This document shows positions 15,290-24,162 of a DNA stretch of 39,762 nucleotides, piece by piece. Source of the DNA: Novosphingobium sp. (GTDB taxonomy: Bacteria > Pseudomonadota > Alphaproteobacteria > Sphingomonadales > Sphingomonadaceae); assembly GCA_030697365.1 (NCBI GenBank), contig JAUYQH010000059.1:1-39762 (forward strand), in the 5' to 3' direction. The notes under the pieces were generated by a model, which was not told the DNA's origin, searched no databases, and saw only the letters and a program-made list of their open reading frames with translations. Every line of letters starts with the position of its first letter. The first letter of the stretch is position 1. The translations under genes and the position numbers were made by a program.

Positions 15290-16333
15290 TCAGGCCGCGT
15301 GGAGCACCCCGCGGTAGGCCAACCCCTCAAGCGTGCGCCCCGCGCCGACCGCCACGCAATTCATCGGATCGTTGGCGATCCGCACCGGCAGGCCAGTTTG
15401 TTCGGCCAGCACCTCGTCGATCCGCGGGAGCAGCGATCCTCCCCCGGTCATCACGATTCCGGTCTCGATGATATCGGCGGCAATCTCGGGCGGGGTGTGT
15501 TCGAGCGCGCGGCGCACCGCGAGGACGATCTGGTCGACCGGTTCGGCCAGGGCTTCGATCAGCAGGGCCTGGCTGACCTCGATCTCGCACGGACGCCCGC
15601 GCGCCACGTCGCGGCCCTTGATCACGATCATCGCCTTGTCGTCGCCCGCGGCGAGGCGGGCCGCGCCCGCCGCCTTCTTGATCCGCTCAGCAGTGGCTTC
15701 GCCGATCAGCATGTTGTGACGACGGCGGACCGCGGCGGCGATCGCATCGTCCATCTGGTCGCCGCCGACGCGCACCGACATCGCCATGCTCAGCCCCTGG
15801 ATCGAAATCACCCCGACTTCGGTGGTGCCCCCGCCGATATCGACCACCATCGACCCGGTCGGCTCGTTGACCGGCAGGTCGGCGCCGATCCCCGCGGCCA
15901 TCGGCTCGTCGATCAGCCACACTTTCCTGGCCCCGGCGCGGCTGACCGCATCGCGGATCGCGCGGCGCTCGACCATCGTCGAGCCCGAGGGGACGCAGAT
16001 CACCATCTCGGGCCCCGCGCGGCCCCAGCGCCTTGCGCCCTGCACTTTCTCGACGAAATGACGCAGCATCTGCTCGGCTACTTCGATGTCGGCGACCACC
16101 CCGTTGCGTAATGGACGGATGGTGCGGACGTTGTCCGGCGTTCGGCCCAGCATCAGCTTGGCGTCGTCGCCCACCGCGCGGACCCGGACGATCCCGTCGA
16201 TCGTCTCGAGCGCGACCACCGAAGGCTCCGACAGCACGACTCCCTCGCCCTTGACGTAGACCACGGTGTTGGCGGTCCCCAGATCGATTGCCAGATCGAC
16301 GGCACGGAACGGCGAGAAATCGAAGAAGGACAA
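15290..16333 (-). CDS. mreB: MreB-family actin-like protein
   Basis: 347 residues with the bacterial actin motifs: phosphate-1 loop DLGTANT near residue 19, KGEGVVLSEPSVVAL, CVPSGST, DIGGGTTEVGVIS (phosphate 2) and GGSLLPRID (adenosine loop). MreB polymers guide cell-wall synthesis in rods. The start is a TTG at 16333, giving the usual amphipathic N-terminus (SFFDFSPF). In most relatives mreB precedes mreC; here it stands alone, followed on the same strand by the phasin and preceded by phaC, so this may be a second paralogue. Compared with canonical MreB it has a Met-rich segment IQGLSMAMSVRVGGD and an Arg/Ala-rich C-terminal half. Whether it serves cell shape or granule placement cannot be told. 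Confidence 0.85.
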   Translation of the reverse strand: MSFFDFSPFRAVDLAIDLGTANTVVYVKGEGVVLSEPSVVALETIDGIVRVRAVGDDAKLMLGRTPDNVRTIRPLRNGVVADIEVAEQMLRHFVEKVQGARRWGRAGPEMVICVPSGSTMVERRAIRDAVSRAGARKVWLIDEPMAAGIGADLPVNEPTGSMVVDIGGGTTEVGVISIQGLSMAMSVRVGGDQMDDAIAAAVRRRHNMLIGEATAERIKKAAGAARLAAGDDKAMIVIKGRDVARGRPCEIEVSQALLIEALAEPVDQIVLAVRRALEHTPPEIAADIIETGIVMTGGGSLLPRIDEVLAEQTGLPVRIANDPMNCVAVGAGRTLEGLAYRGVLHAA

Positions 16334-16580
16334 TGGAAGACCCCGCCGTGGTGTAAAGCAGAAGCGCCGAGCCAGCACCGCCGATAGATGAGCGCCACAT
16401 GAACCAACACCGCGCTTGCGGCGGAGCGGGCGCGCGGGGAGGTAGGGCGGCCTGGACAGGATGAATTGCCCGGTCGCGGCACCCTCGATTCGCCAATCAA
16501 AGCCAGCAACCGCTCTATCGGCGAGTGTCGGACGCCTCTCGGTTACGGGGTGCGTTCGGGTCGTTCGACAACGCTGCGCG

Positions 16581-18458
16581 CTACCGCGTCTTCACGTAAC
16601 GCCCCGGCGCATCCTCGATCACCTTGTCGCCCTTGCCGCCGGGTACGCGCTTGCCCTTCGCCGGAACTGTCGTGTTGTCCTGCGCTTTCAGCCATTCGAC
16701 CCAGTCGGGCCACCAGCTGCCCTTGGTCTCGGTGGCGCCTTCGACGAAATCCGCCAGTGACGAGGGTTTGCCGGGGTTGGTCCAGTACTGGTACTTGCCC
16801 GCATCGGGCGGATTGACCACGCCCGCGATATGGCCGCTGCCGGCGAGCACGAACTTCCACGGTCCGCTGACGTGGCGGGTCATCCGCCAGACGCTTTCGG
16901 CCGGGGCGATGTGGTCCTCCTTGCCTGCCTGGATATACATCGGGGTCTCGATCCGGCCGAGGTCGAGCGGGGTGCCGTCGATGCTCAGCACATCGGGCTG
17001 GATCAGCTTGTTGTCGCGGTAGAGGTCCTTGAGGTAGGATTTGTGCCACTTGGCGGGCAGGTTGGTGACGTCGCCGTTCCAGTGGAGCAGGTCGAACGCC
17101 GGGTAGTCGTCGCCCAGCAGGTAGTTGTTGATCACGTATTGCCAGATCAGGTCGGGCCCGCGCAGCGCGTTGAACGTCGCCGCCATATAGCGCCCGTCGA
17201 ACGTGCCATCGGTAACCATCGCGTCGATGAGCGCGAGATGCTTGTCGTCGATCAGCAGGCGCAGATCGCCCGACAACTCGAAATCGATTTGCGCGGTGAA
17301 GAACGTCGCGCTCTTGACCTTGGCCGCCTCGCCCCGCCGGGAGAGCATCGCGAGCGCGGCCGCGAGCGTGGTCCCCGCGACGCAATAGCCGATGGTGTGG
17401 ACCGCAGGCACGTCAAGCCGTTCCCGGATCGTGTCGATCGCATCGACTTCGGCGAGGACGTAATCGTCCCACATCACCTCGGCCAGGCTCGCGTCGGCCG
17501 ACTTCCACGACACCACGAACACCGTTACGCCTTGCGCCACCGCCCAGCGGATGAAGCTCTTCTTCTCGTTGAGATCGAGAATGTAGAAGCGGTTGATCCA
17601 CGGCGGGAAGATCACCAGCGGCACCGCGAGGACGTCGGGCGTGGTCGGGGTGTACTGAATCAACTGATAGAGCGGGGTCTCGTGGACCACTTTGCCCGGG
17701 GTCACCGCGATGTTCCGCCCGACCTCGAAGGCATCGGAATCGGTGTGGGTGAGCTGGCCCTTCTTGAGGTCGGCGAGCAGGTGCTCCATCCCCTTGACTA
17801 GGTTCTCGCCCTTGGTCGCCAGAGTGCGTTCGAGCACCACCGGGTTGGTCAGCGGGAAATGCGCGGGGCTCAGCGCCTCGACCATCGCCTTGGTGTTGAA
17901 GCTCAGCTGCGCGCGCGCCTGGTCGTCGAGCCCCGGCGCTTTGTCAGCCAAAGTGACGAGCTGGTCGGCGAGCATCAGGTAGGTCTGGTGGATCAGCGCG
18001 AATACCGGCTGCTCGCGCCACTTGGGATCGGCGAAACGCCGGTCGCTGCGCGGGAGTTTCGCTTCGCCCTCGCCGTTGGCCGCCGCGGGTCCGATCCCGT
18101 ATTGGCCGAGCACGGTCTGCCACAGCGCCAGCCCGTCCTCCCACAGCCGCTTCTGGATCGCCGGATCGCCCATCGGCAGCTGCTGCCACCAGCCCTGAAC
18201 CTGCTGCGCCCACCGCACCGGATCGAACATCTGGGCCAGCGCGGGCTGCCCCCTGGCGGCCTGCTCGGCGGAAAAATCGAGCCACATCTTCTGGAGCTTG
18301 CCCGCGACCAGCGCCCATTGCTGCGCGTCGGCGGGCTCGGGCAGGGTCGCGGGCGCGCCGGGCAGGAACTGGCCGAACATCTGCTGAAGCGCGTCGCCCT
18401 GCATCTCGCGCAGCTTCTCGAACATCGTGGGCGGGTCGTCGTGGAGGGTGTCGGACAT
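16581..18458 (-). CDS. phaC: Class I polyhydroxyalkanoate synthase PhaC
   Basis: 625 residues, the usual class I length. It polymerises (R)-3-hydroxyacyl-CoA into polyester on granules. The N-terminal dimerisation/granule domain (about 1-215) is followed by an alpha/beta hydrolase core with the lipase-like box GYCVAG (Cys359), Asp515 in GKEDHIAP and His543 in GSGHIAGVV; the catalytic triad is intact. The ATG at 18458 starts with the usual acidic stretch; an in-frame TTG at 18497 is unlikely. It is divergent from the aminotransferase gene and lies upstream of the MreB-like and phasin genes. No phaA or phaB lies beside it, although a thiolase is 9 kb away. Confidence 0.95.
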   Translation of the reverse strand: MSDTLHDDPPTMFEKLREMQGDALQQMFGQFLPGAPATLPEPADAQQWALVAGKLQKMWLDFSAEQAARGQPALAQMFDPVRWAQQVQGWWQQLPMGDPAIQKRLWEDGLALWQTVLGQYGIGPAAANGEGEAKLPRSDRRFADPKWREQPVFALIHQTYLMLADQLVTLADKAPGLDDQARAQLSFNTKAMVEALSPAHFPLTNPVVLERTLATKGENLVKGMEHLLADLKKGQLTHTDSDAFEVGRNIAVTPGKVVHETPLYQLIQYTPTTPDVLAVPLVIFPPWINRFYILDLNEKKSFIRWAVAQGVTVFVVSWKSADASLAEVMWDDYVLAEVDAIDTIRERLDVPAVHTIGYCVAGTTLAAALAMLSRRGEAAKVKSATFFTAQIDFELSGDLRLLIDDKHLALIDAMVTDGTFDGRYMAATFNALRGPDLIWQYVINNYLLGDDYPAFDLLHWNGDVTNLPAKWHKSYLKDLYRDNKLIQPDVLSIDGTPLDLGRIETPMYIQAGKEDHIAPAESVWRMTRHVSGPWKFVLAGSGHIAGVVNPPDAGKYQYWTNPGKPSSLADFVEGATETKGSWWPDWVEWLKAQDNTTVPAKGKRVPGGKGDKVIEDAPGRYVKTR

Positions 18459-18651
18459 GATGGTGACTCGCTTCAGCTGGCCCCCCGCATAGCGCAAGGC
18501 GGGCGGCGGCGGCAGCCCCCGTTTTCGCGCAAATCGCTCGCACGAACCGGTTCGCGGACTTGAGGTTTGCGCGCTTCGGGCTTTCGCGTAGAACCCTGGT
18601 GCGGCGCGGCATGGTGCGCGCTGCCAGCCAGGGACGAAACGAACCGCGCCA

Positions 18652-19851
18652 ATGGACGACGAATTCTACCGCATCAAGCGCCTGCCGCCCTACGTCATCG
18701 CCGAAGTCAACGCGATGCGCCACGCGGCACGCCAGGCGGGGCGCGACATCATCGACCTGGGGATGGGCAACCCCGACCTGCCCCCGCCGAGCCATGTGAT
18801 CGACAAATTGTGCGAGGTTGCGGGCAAGCCCGGGGCGCACGGTTATTCGCAATCCAAGGGCATCCCCGGGCTGCGCCGCGCGCAGGCCAACTACTATGGC
18901 CGCCGTTTCGGGGTCGATCTCGATCCCGAGAGCGAAGTGGTGGTGACGATGGGCTCGAAGGAGGGTCTCGCCAGCCTGGCGACCGCGATCACCGCCCCGG
19001 GCGACGTCGTGCTGGCCCCCAACCCCAGCTACCCGATCCACACTTTCGGCTTCATCATCGCCGGGGCGACGATCCGTTCGGTCCCGACCACACCCAACGA
19101 GGACTATTGGCGGGCGCTCGACCGGGCGATGGCCTTCACCGTACCGCGCCCGTCGATCATCGTGGTCAATTATCCTTCCAACCCCACCGCCGAGACGGTC
19201 GATCTGGCGTTCTACGAGCGGCTGGTGGCCTGGGCCAAGGAGAACAAGCTCTGGGTCATCTCCGATCTCGCCTATTCCGAGCTTTATTACGACGGCAACC
19301 CGACCGTCTCGATTCTTCAGGTGCCCGGCGCCAAGGACATCGCAGTCGAATTCACCTCGCTGTCGAAGACCTTTTCGATGGCGGGCTGGCGGATCGGCTT
19401 CGCGGTGGGCAACCAGCGGCTGATCGCGGCGATGGCGCGGGTCAAGAGTTACCTCGATTACGGAGCGTTCACTCCGATCCAGGCGGCCGCCTGCGCCGCA
19501 CTCAACGGCCCGCAGGACATCGTCGAGAAGAACCGCCAGCTATACGCCAAGCGCCGCGACGTGCTGGTCGAAAGCTTTGGCCGCGCGGGGTGGGATATCC
19601 CCCCGCCCAAAGCCTCGATGTTCGCCTGGGCGCCGCTGCCACCGTCGCTGAAAGAGATGGGCAGTCTCGAATTTTCCAAGCAGCTGCTGACCCACGCCGA
19701 CGTCGCGGTGGCCCCGGGGGTGGGCTATGGCGAGGAAGGCGAAGGCTTCGTCCGCATCGCCATGGTCGAGAACGAGCAGCGCTTGCGCCAGGCCGCGCGC
19801 AACATCCGCCGTTACCTCCAGAGCATGGGAGTAAATTCCTCGGCAGCGTGA
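18652..19851 (+). CDS. alaC: Alanine aminotransferase (AlaC type), PLP-dependent
   Basis: 399 residues of fold-type I aminotransferase. The N-terminus (FYRIKRLPPYV), MGNPD (38-42), GYSQSKGIPGLR, NYPSNPTA (173-180), DLAYSE (205-210), PLP lysine Lys239 in SLSKTFSMAGWR and FTPIQ closely follow E. coli AlaC, which makes alanine from pyruvate and glutamate; relatives act on other 2-oxo acids. It is cytoplasmic. The ATG at 18652 has no strong ribosome site, only purine-rich sequence about 16 bases upstream. It is divergent from phaC. Downstream after 126 bases comes the winged-helix regulator. Confidence 0.88.
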   Translation: MDDEFYRIKRLPPYVIAEVNAMRHAARQAGRDIIDLGMGNPDLPPPSHVIDKLCEVAGKPGAHGYSQSKGIPGLRRAQANYYGRRFGVDLDPESEVVVTMGSKEGLASLATAITAPGDVVLAPNPSYPIHTFGFIIAGATIRSVPTTPNEDYWRALDRAMAFTVPRPSIIVVNYPSNPTAETVDLAFYERLVAWAKENKLWVISDLAYSELYYDGNPTVSILQVPGAKDIAVEFTSLSKTFSMAGWRIGFAVGNQRLIAAMARVKSYLDYGAFTPIQAAACAALNGPQDIVEKNRQLYAKRRDVLVESFGRAGWDIPPPKASMFAWAPLPPSLKEMGSLEFSKQLLTHADVAVAPGVGYGEEGEGFVRIAMVENEQRLRQAARNIRRYLQSMGVNSSAA

Positions 19852-19977
19852 ATCCGCGATCGTCCTGCCTCCAGCGCCATCGTTCTGAATTGCTTCGAGT
19901 TCGGTGGCATCGTCGCTGTGGTATGTCTGACGGGTATGCCAATGCTGACCCGGCGCAGATTCGGGGGCCGGACATCG

Positions 19978-20676
19978 ATGGTTTGCTTCCGGTGGATTTC
20001 ACCCCAGCGGCTGCCCACTGAATTCGATTTGCGACGACGCGGCTGGCGCCTCGCTGGCGATGTCGATGCAATCGATTGTGTCCGGTTGTTCGACGCAACC
20101 GGGCTGAAATCCGGCGACAAGCTTTTCCCGGTGCGCCGCCGCTCGTTGGCGCTGGGTATCGACAGCAGCCGCGAACGCGCGCGGTGGCTGGCCCGCGGCT
20201 TTGGCGATGTGCTGGCGCGGGGGACCGGGCTCGACGAGATCGCGTTGCGTGCGGGGCGCTTGCTGGCCCCCCACTGGTCCGGAATTCGCCGCCACGGCCG
20301 GCTGGTGCTCGACCCGCTCGCCCGCGACGCTGCCATCGACGGCCGCCGCCTGCGACTTTTCCCGCGCGAGTTCGCGCTGCTCTGGCGGCTGACCGACGAG
20401 CCCGGCACCACGGTTCCGCGGCCCGAACTGCTCCACGACGTGCTCGGCCTGACGATCGAGCCGGGGACCAATGCGCTGGCCGTCCACATCTGCCGCCTGC
20501 GCAAGAAGCTGCACACCGCGCGCCTTTCGCATCTGCTCGTCACCGGAACGGGCGACGGCGGATACGCGCTGCTGTTCGATGCCAACGCCCCGCGAGGGTT
20601 CGGGCGACGAAACGCTCTGGACGATGCGGGCGTTTCGGGCGAGGAGGTGAAATTCCTCGAGGAGGCCGCCGAATGA
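19978..20676 (+). CDS. Winged-helix (OmpR-type) DNA-binding protein with degenerate N-terminal domain
   Basis: About 232 residues. The C-terminal part (about 120-205) is an OmpR/PhoB winged helix: LRLFPREFALLWRLTDEPG, recognition helix TNALAVHICRLRKKL and wing VTGTGDGGYAL. The N-terminal part (about 10-110, starting PTEFDLRRRGWRL) is receiver-sized but shows no phosphoacceptor Asp, so it is probably not phosphorylated. The target is unknown. The start is uncertain: ATG at 19978 is used here, and others lie upstream. The stop overlaps the ATG of the crotonase by ATGA, so the two are translationally coupled and the regulator may respond to the same pathway. Confidence 0.72.
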   Translation: MVCFRWISPQRLPTEFDLRRRGWRLAGDVDAIDCVRLFDATGLKSGDKLFPVRRRSLALGIDSSRERARWLARGFGDVLARGTGLDEIALRAGRLLAPHWSGIRRHGRLVLDPLARDAAIDGRRLRLFPREFALLWRLTDEPGTTVPRPELLHDVLGLTIEPGTNALAVHICRLRKKLHTARLSHLLVTGTGDGGYALLFDANAPRGFGRRNALDDAGVSGEEVKFLEEAAE

Positions 20677-21470
20677 ACTTCCGCAATCGCGTCGAACTGA
20701 CCCTCGATGGCGGCGTCGCCCACGTCCAGCTGACCCGCCCCGACAAGATGAACGCCCTCGATCCCGAGATGTTCGCCGCGATCCTCGAAGCGGGGATGCG
20801 CCTGTTCGAGGAACCCTCGGCGCGATGCGTGGTGCTCTCGGGGGCGGGCCGGGCGTTCTGCGCGGGACTTGATCTGACCAGCATGGGCCAGACCGACCGC
20901 CATCGCGAAGTTCCGCTGACCGAGCGCACCCATGGCAACGCCAATGCCCCGCAGCAGGCCGCGGTGGTCTGGCGCAAATTGCCGATCCCGGTGATTGCCG
21001 CGATCCACGGGGTGTGCTTCGGCGGCGGCTTGCAGATCGCCAGTGGCGCCGACATCAAGATCGTCGCGCCCGACGCGCGGCTGGCGGTGATGGAGGTCAA
21101 GTGGGGGCTGGTCCCCGACATGGGCGGCTACTGGCTGTGGCGCGGCAACGTGCGTGACGATGTGTTGCGCGAGCTGACATACACCCACCGCGAGTTCACC
21201 GGCGAGGAGGCGGTCGCATACGGCTTCGCCACCCACGCCGACGCCAACCCGCTGGCCCGGGCGATGGCGCTGGCCCAGGACATCGCAAGCAAGAGCCCGC
21301 ACGCGGTGCGCGGCGCCAAGGCGATCAGCAACCGCTGGTGGGACGCGACCATCGACCAGTTGCTGATGGCCGAAAGCCACGAACAGCAGAAACTGATGGG
21401 CACCAAGAACCAGCGCGAGGCGGTGTTCGCGGGGCTGGAAAAGCGCAAGGCCGAGTTCACCGATCCGTGA
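20673..21470 (+). CDS. Crotonase-fold enoyl-CoA hydratase/isomerase
   Basis: 265 residues. The oxyanion-hole segments are present: SGAGRAFCAGLDL (about 49-61) and IHGVCFGGGLQIA. The following segment VMEVKWGLVPDMGG has Glu and Asp spaced as in dienoyl-CoA isomerases (ECH1), rather than the two Glu of hydratases. The third ECH1 acid (GGGxD) is Gln here (GGGLQ), so the exact reaction is open. It acts on acyl-CoA intermediates of beta-oxidation or a related pathway. GGAGG lies eight bases before the ATG, which overlaps the stop of the winged-helix gene. Confidence 0.82.
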   Translation: MNFRNRVELTLDGGVAHVQLTRPDKMNALDPEMFAAILEAGMRLFEEPSARCVVLSGAGRAFCAGLDLTSMGQTDRHREVPLTERTHGNANAPQQAAVVWRKLPIPVIAAIHGVCFGGGLQIASGADIKIVAPDARLAVMEVKWGLVPDMGGYWLWRGNVRDDVLRELTYTHREFTGEEAVAYGFATHADANPLARAMALAQDIASKSPHAVRGAKAISNRWWDATIDQLLMAESHEQQKLMGTKNQREAVFAGLEKRKAEFTDP

Positions 21471-21473
21471 AAG

Positions 21474-21500
21474 CTAACCACCCTTAACCCGATGCTAACC
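21474..21500. promoter_or_regulatory. Three phased YTAACC repeats (possible CtrA-type site)
   Basis: CTAACC (21474), TTAACC (21484) and CTAACC (21495) lie 10 and 11 bases apart, one helical turn each. TTAA (21484-21487) and CTAA (21495-21498) are separated by seven bases, one mismatch from the CtrA consensus TTAA-N7-TTAA. They precede the unknown gene at 21566. Confidence 0.4.
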
Positions 21501-21565
21501 ATCGTGTGGTGATCTGTGCCGTGACGGACCTGCCGGGGGGCGGTCCAGAACGGAGCTTCGGGGCC

Positions 21566-22093
21566 ATGGCGAACATCGACACCGCATCGCTGACGATCGC
21601 CGAACTGCGCGAATTCGCCGGCTTTTCCAACGCCGAGCAGCGTTACATCAAGCGCAGCCTCGACATCGGGCTGGGTCGCCAGGACGCATTCAAGCTGTGG
21701 GCGCGCACACCCGACGAGACCGCCGCGATCCGGAGCCAGTACGTGCTCTATCAGGAACTCAAAGGCCTGCGCGGCGAGATGCCCGAAGGCGGGGGGTTCG
21801 ACGGGATCGAGCAGTTCATGGGGACGCTGATCCGCCTGACCGCGTTCGACCTCGCCCAGGAGCGGCTGGCCGGTTTTTCGGCCTATCGCTTCCTCTACGA
21901 GCGCCTGCTCGGCCCCGAAGTTCGCCCGTGGCTGCCGAGCGCCTTCTGCGCCGCCGCCGCGCTGCCGCAGATCAGGCCGGAACGCCGCCGCGGGCTTCTG
22001 CAGTCGATCAGCGAAGCCGCCGCCACCGCGCCCGGCTGGAGCGCGCGGGCGCCGACTTTCTATCCGGAATGGGTGGAGAAGGAGGCGGCGTAG
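21566..22093 (+). CDS. Conserved hypothetical protein
   Basis: 175 residues, soluble, predicted mostly helical. I recognise no domain. Notable segments are LTIAELREFAGFSNAEQRYI (about 8-27) and TRLFDLAQERLAGF-like leucine/alanine helices; the C-terminus ends PTFYPEWVEKEAA. The ATG at 21566 has GGAG ten bases upstream; an earlier in-frame ATG at 21506 is less likely. It stands alone between the crotonase (same strand, 95 bases upstream) and the converging acyl-CoA synthetase. The YTAACC triad upstream hints at cell-cycle control, but the function is unknown. Confidence 0.65.
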   Translation: MANIDTASLTIAELREFAGFSNAEQRYIKRSLDIGLGRQDAFKLWARTPDETAAIRSQYVLYQELKGLRGEMPEGGGFDGIEQFMGTLIRLTAFDLAQERLAGFSAYRFLYERLLGPEVRPWLPSAFCAAAALPQIRPERRRGLLQSISEAAATAPGWSARAPTFYPEWVEKEAA

Positions 22094-22178
22094 GCCAACC
22101 ATCAGGGCGCTTTACCGCGGAACAGGACTACAAGCCTTCGAGCCGAGTACTCAGAATCTGAATCAGATCGCGTGATCC

Positions 22179-22241
22179 CCCGCGAAGGCGGGGGTCTCAG
22201 GCGGGAGCGCGCCCGACGCCTGAGGTCCCCGCCTTCGCGGG
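22179..22241. repeat. Extragenic palindromic hairpin repeat
   Basis: Two 25-base arms (22179-22203 and 22217-22241) pair with two mismatches around a 13-base loop. The arms contain CCCGCGAAGGCGGGG, a motif typical of dispersed extragenic repeats in sphingomonads. It lies between convergent genes and may also act as a bidirectional terminator. Confidence 0.8.
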
Positions 22242-22275
22242 CACTCCCGATGATACCGAATTCCGGATCGCCATT

Positions 22276-24111
22276 CTAGCTTTTGTACAATCCGTCCAGC
22301 CGCGCGCCATACCGCTCCCTGATCTTGTGTCGGCGGATCTTCATGCTCGGGGTCATTTCTTCGTTCTCGATCCCGAACGGTTCGTCGGCCAGCGCGATCT
22401 GGCGGACTTTTTCGATAACCGAGAGCTCCTTGTTGACCCGGTCGACCGCGGCGCGGAGCGCGTTGCGGAAGGCGGGAAGGCCGCCGAGCGTCTCCATGTC
22501 GAACTTCTCGCCGTTGGCCAGCGCCCATTCGGCGGCCCATTCGGCATCGGGAACGATCAGCCCGACGAGGTAGGGGCGGCGATCGCCCGCGACCATCGCC
22601 TGCATGATCTCGGGCTGGAGGGTGAGCATCCCCTCCACCTTCTGCGGCGCGACGTTGTCGCCCTTGTCGTTGACGATCATGTCCTTCTTGCGGTCGGTGA
22701 TGACGATCCGGCCTTTGCCGTCGAGGTGGCCGATGTCGCCGGTATGGAGCCAGGGATCCCTTTCCGGTTCAGCCGGGTCCGGGACCAGCGCCTTCGCGGT
22801 TTCGGCCGGGTTCTGCCAATAGCCATGCATCACCATTTCGCCGCGGACGAGGATTTCGCCGTCCCCGGCAATCTCCACTTCGACCCCGTGGAGCGGCGGA
22901 CCGACGGTGTCCATCTTGATCCCCGCGGCTGGGCGGTTGCAGCTGATGAGCGGCCCCGCCTCGGTCTGGCCATAGCCCTGGAGCAGGGTGATCCCCATCG
23001 TATCGAAGAACGCGCCAACTTCGGGGTTGAGCGGCGCCCCGCCCGAGACCATCGCCTTTATCCGCCCGCCGAACCGCGCCCTGATCTTTGGGCGCAGGGT
23101 GCGGTCGAGGATGAGGTTCATCGGCTTGTCGCGCCGCCGGTCTCGCCCCGCCAGCCGCGTCTCGCCGATCGTCATCGCGCGGCCCATCAGGTAGCCCGCG
23201 ACTTTGCCCTGCTTTTCGACCTGGCGCATGATCCGCGTGCGCAGCACCTCGAACAGGCGCGGGACCACGACCATGATCGTCGGTCGCGATTCCTCGATGT
23301 TGGCGGCGAGCTTTTCGAGGCTTTCGGCGTACCAGATTTCGGCCCCCAGCCCGATCGGCAGGAATTGCCCGCCCGAATGCTCGTAGGCGTGGCTGAGGGG
23401 CAGGAACGAGAGGAAGCGCTCGTCGCCCCAGCCGAAATCCTCGGCGATGATCCGCGCCGCGCCGGCGACGTTGATGAGGATCGAGCCATGGTGGAGCATT
23501 ACCCCGCGCGGCGCGCCTCCGGTGCCGCTGGTGTAGATCAGGCAGGCGAGATCGCTGCGCCTGACCGCGCTCTGTCGCGCATCGACGGCCACGCGCGCCG
23601 CCGCGGCGTCGCCCGCCAGTAGCGGTGCCCAATCGTGGAATTCGACCATCCCGCTCTGCGCGCTGCGCAGCGGCTCGATCCCGATCACGTGCTCGCAATC
23701 CGCACGGAACACCGCGGGGAGCAGCGGCTTGGCCAGCTTGGCGGTCGAGACGATCACCGCCTTGGCCCCCGAATTCTCGAGGATGTGAAGGTGATCGCGT
23801 TCGGTGTTGGTGACGTAAGTCGGCACGGTGACCAGCCCCGCGGCCATGATCGCCAGATCGGCGATACACCATTCGGGGCGGTTCTCGGAGACCAGCATCA
23901 CCCGGTCACCGGGTTGCAGCCCCAACGCGAGCAGCCCCTCGGCGAGCAGGCACACGCGCTCTGCAGCTTCACGCCACGAAATCGCAGTCCACGCACCGTC
24001 GTTCCGGGCGGTCAGGAACGGCTGGTCGCCGCGGCTCGCGGCGCGATCGAGAAACATCGCGACCAGGCTGTTGTACGTCTCGAAATCGGCCAGTTTCACG
24101 CGCGCTCTCAC
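22276..24111 (-). CDS. Long-chain acyl-CoA synthetase (AMP-forming)
   Basis: 611 residues of the adenylate-forming family, FadD15/long-chain type. The P-loop is YTSGTGGAPRGVML (about 193-206). The A5 block GYGQTEAGP and the adenosine-binding TGDIG followed by DRKKDMIV are present, with a C-terminal Lys-bearing domain (MTPSMKIRRHKIRE). It activates fatty acids to acyl-CoA for beta-oxidation or PHA precursors. No signal or membrane segment. The start is GTG at 24111 or GTG at 24099; neither has a strong ribosome site. It lies 51 bases downstream of ggt on the same strand. A palindromic repeat follows it. Confidence 0.9.
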   Translation of the reverse strand: MRARVKLADFETYNSLVAMFLDRAASRGDQPFLTARNDGAWTAISWREAAERVCLLAEGLLALGLQPGDRVMLVSENRPEWCIADLAIMAAGLVTVPTYVTNTERDHLHILENSGAKAVIVSTAKLAKPLLPAVFRADCEHVIGIEPLRSAQSGMVEFHDWAPLLAGDAAAARVAVDARQSAVRRSDLACLIYTSGTGGAPRGVMLHHGSILINVAGAARIIAEDFGWGDERFLSFLPLSHAYEHSGGQFLPIGLGAEIWYAESLEKLAANIEESRPTIMVVVPRLFEVLRTRIMRQVEKQGKVAGYLMGRAMTIGETRLAGRDRRRDKPMNLILDRTLRPKIRARFGGRIKAMVSGGAPLNPEVGAFFDTMGITLLQGYGQTEAGPLISCNRPAAGIKMDTVGPPLHGVEVEIAGDGEILVRGEMVMHGYWQNPAETAKALVPDPAEPERDPWLHTGDIGHLDGKGRIVITDRKKDMIVNDKGDNVAPQKVEGMLTLQPEIMQAMVAGDRRPYLVGLIVPDAEWAAEWALANGEKFDMETLGGLPAFRNALRAAVDRVNKELSVIEKVRQIALADEPFGIENEEMTPSMKIRRHKIRERYGARLDGLYKS

Positions 24112-24162
24112 CCCCGGTTCTTGCTTTGCGGGAGGTTTAGGCGCGCGTCGTCAAGTCGGCAA

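Noticed and set aside
19812..21380. Open frame of 522 codons antisense to the regulator and crotonase
   Set aside because: The sense genes have ribosome sites, motifs and coupling, and the antisense frame has none.
22327..23622. Open frame antisense to the acyl-CoA synthetase
   Set aside because: It is contained within a clear synthetase gene, and no domain is visible.
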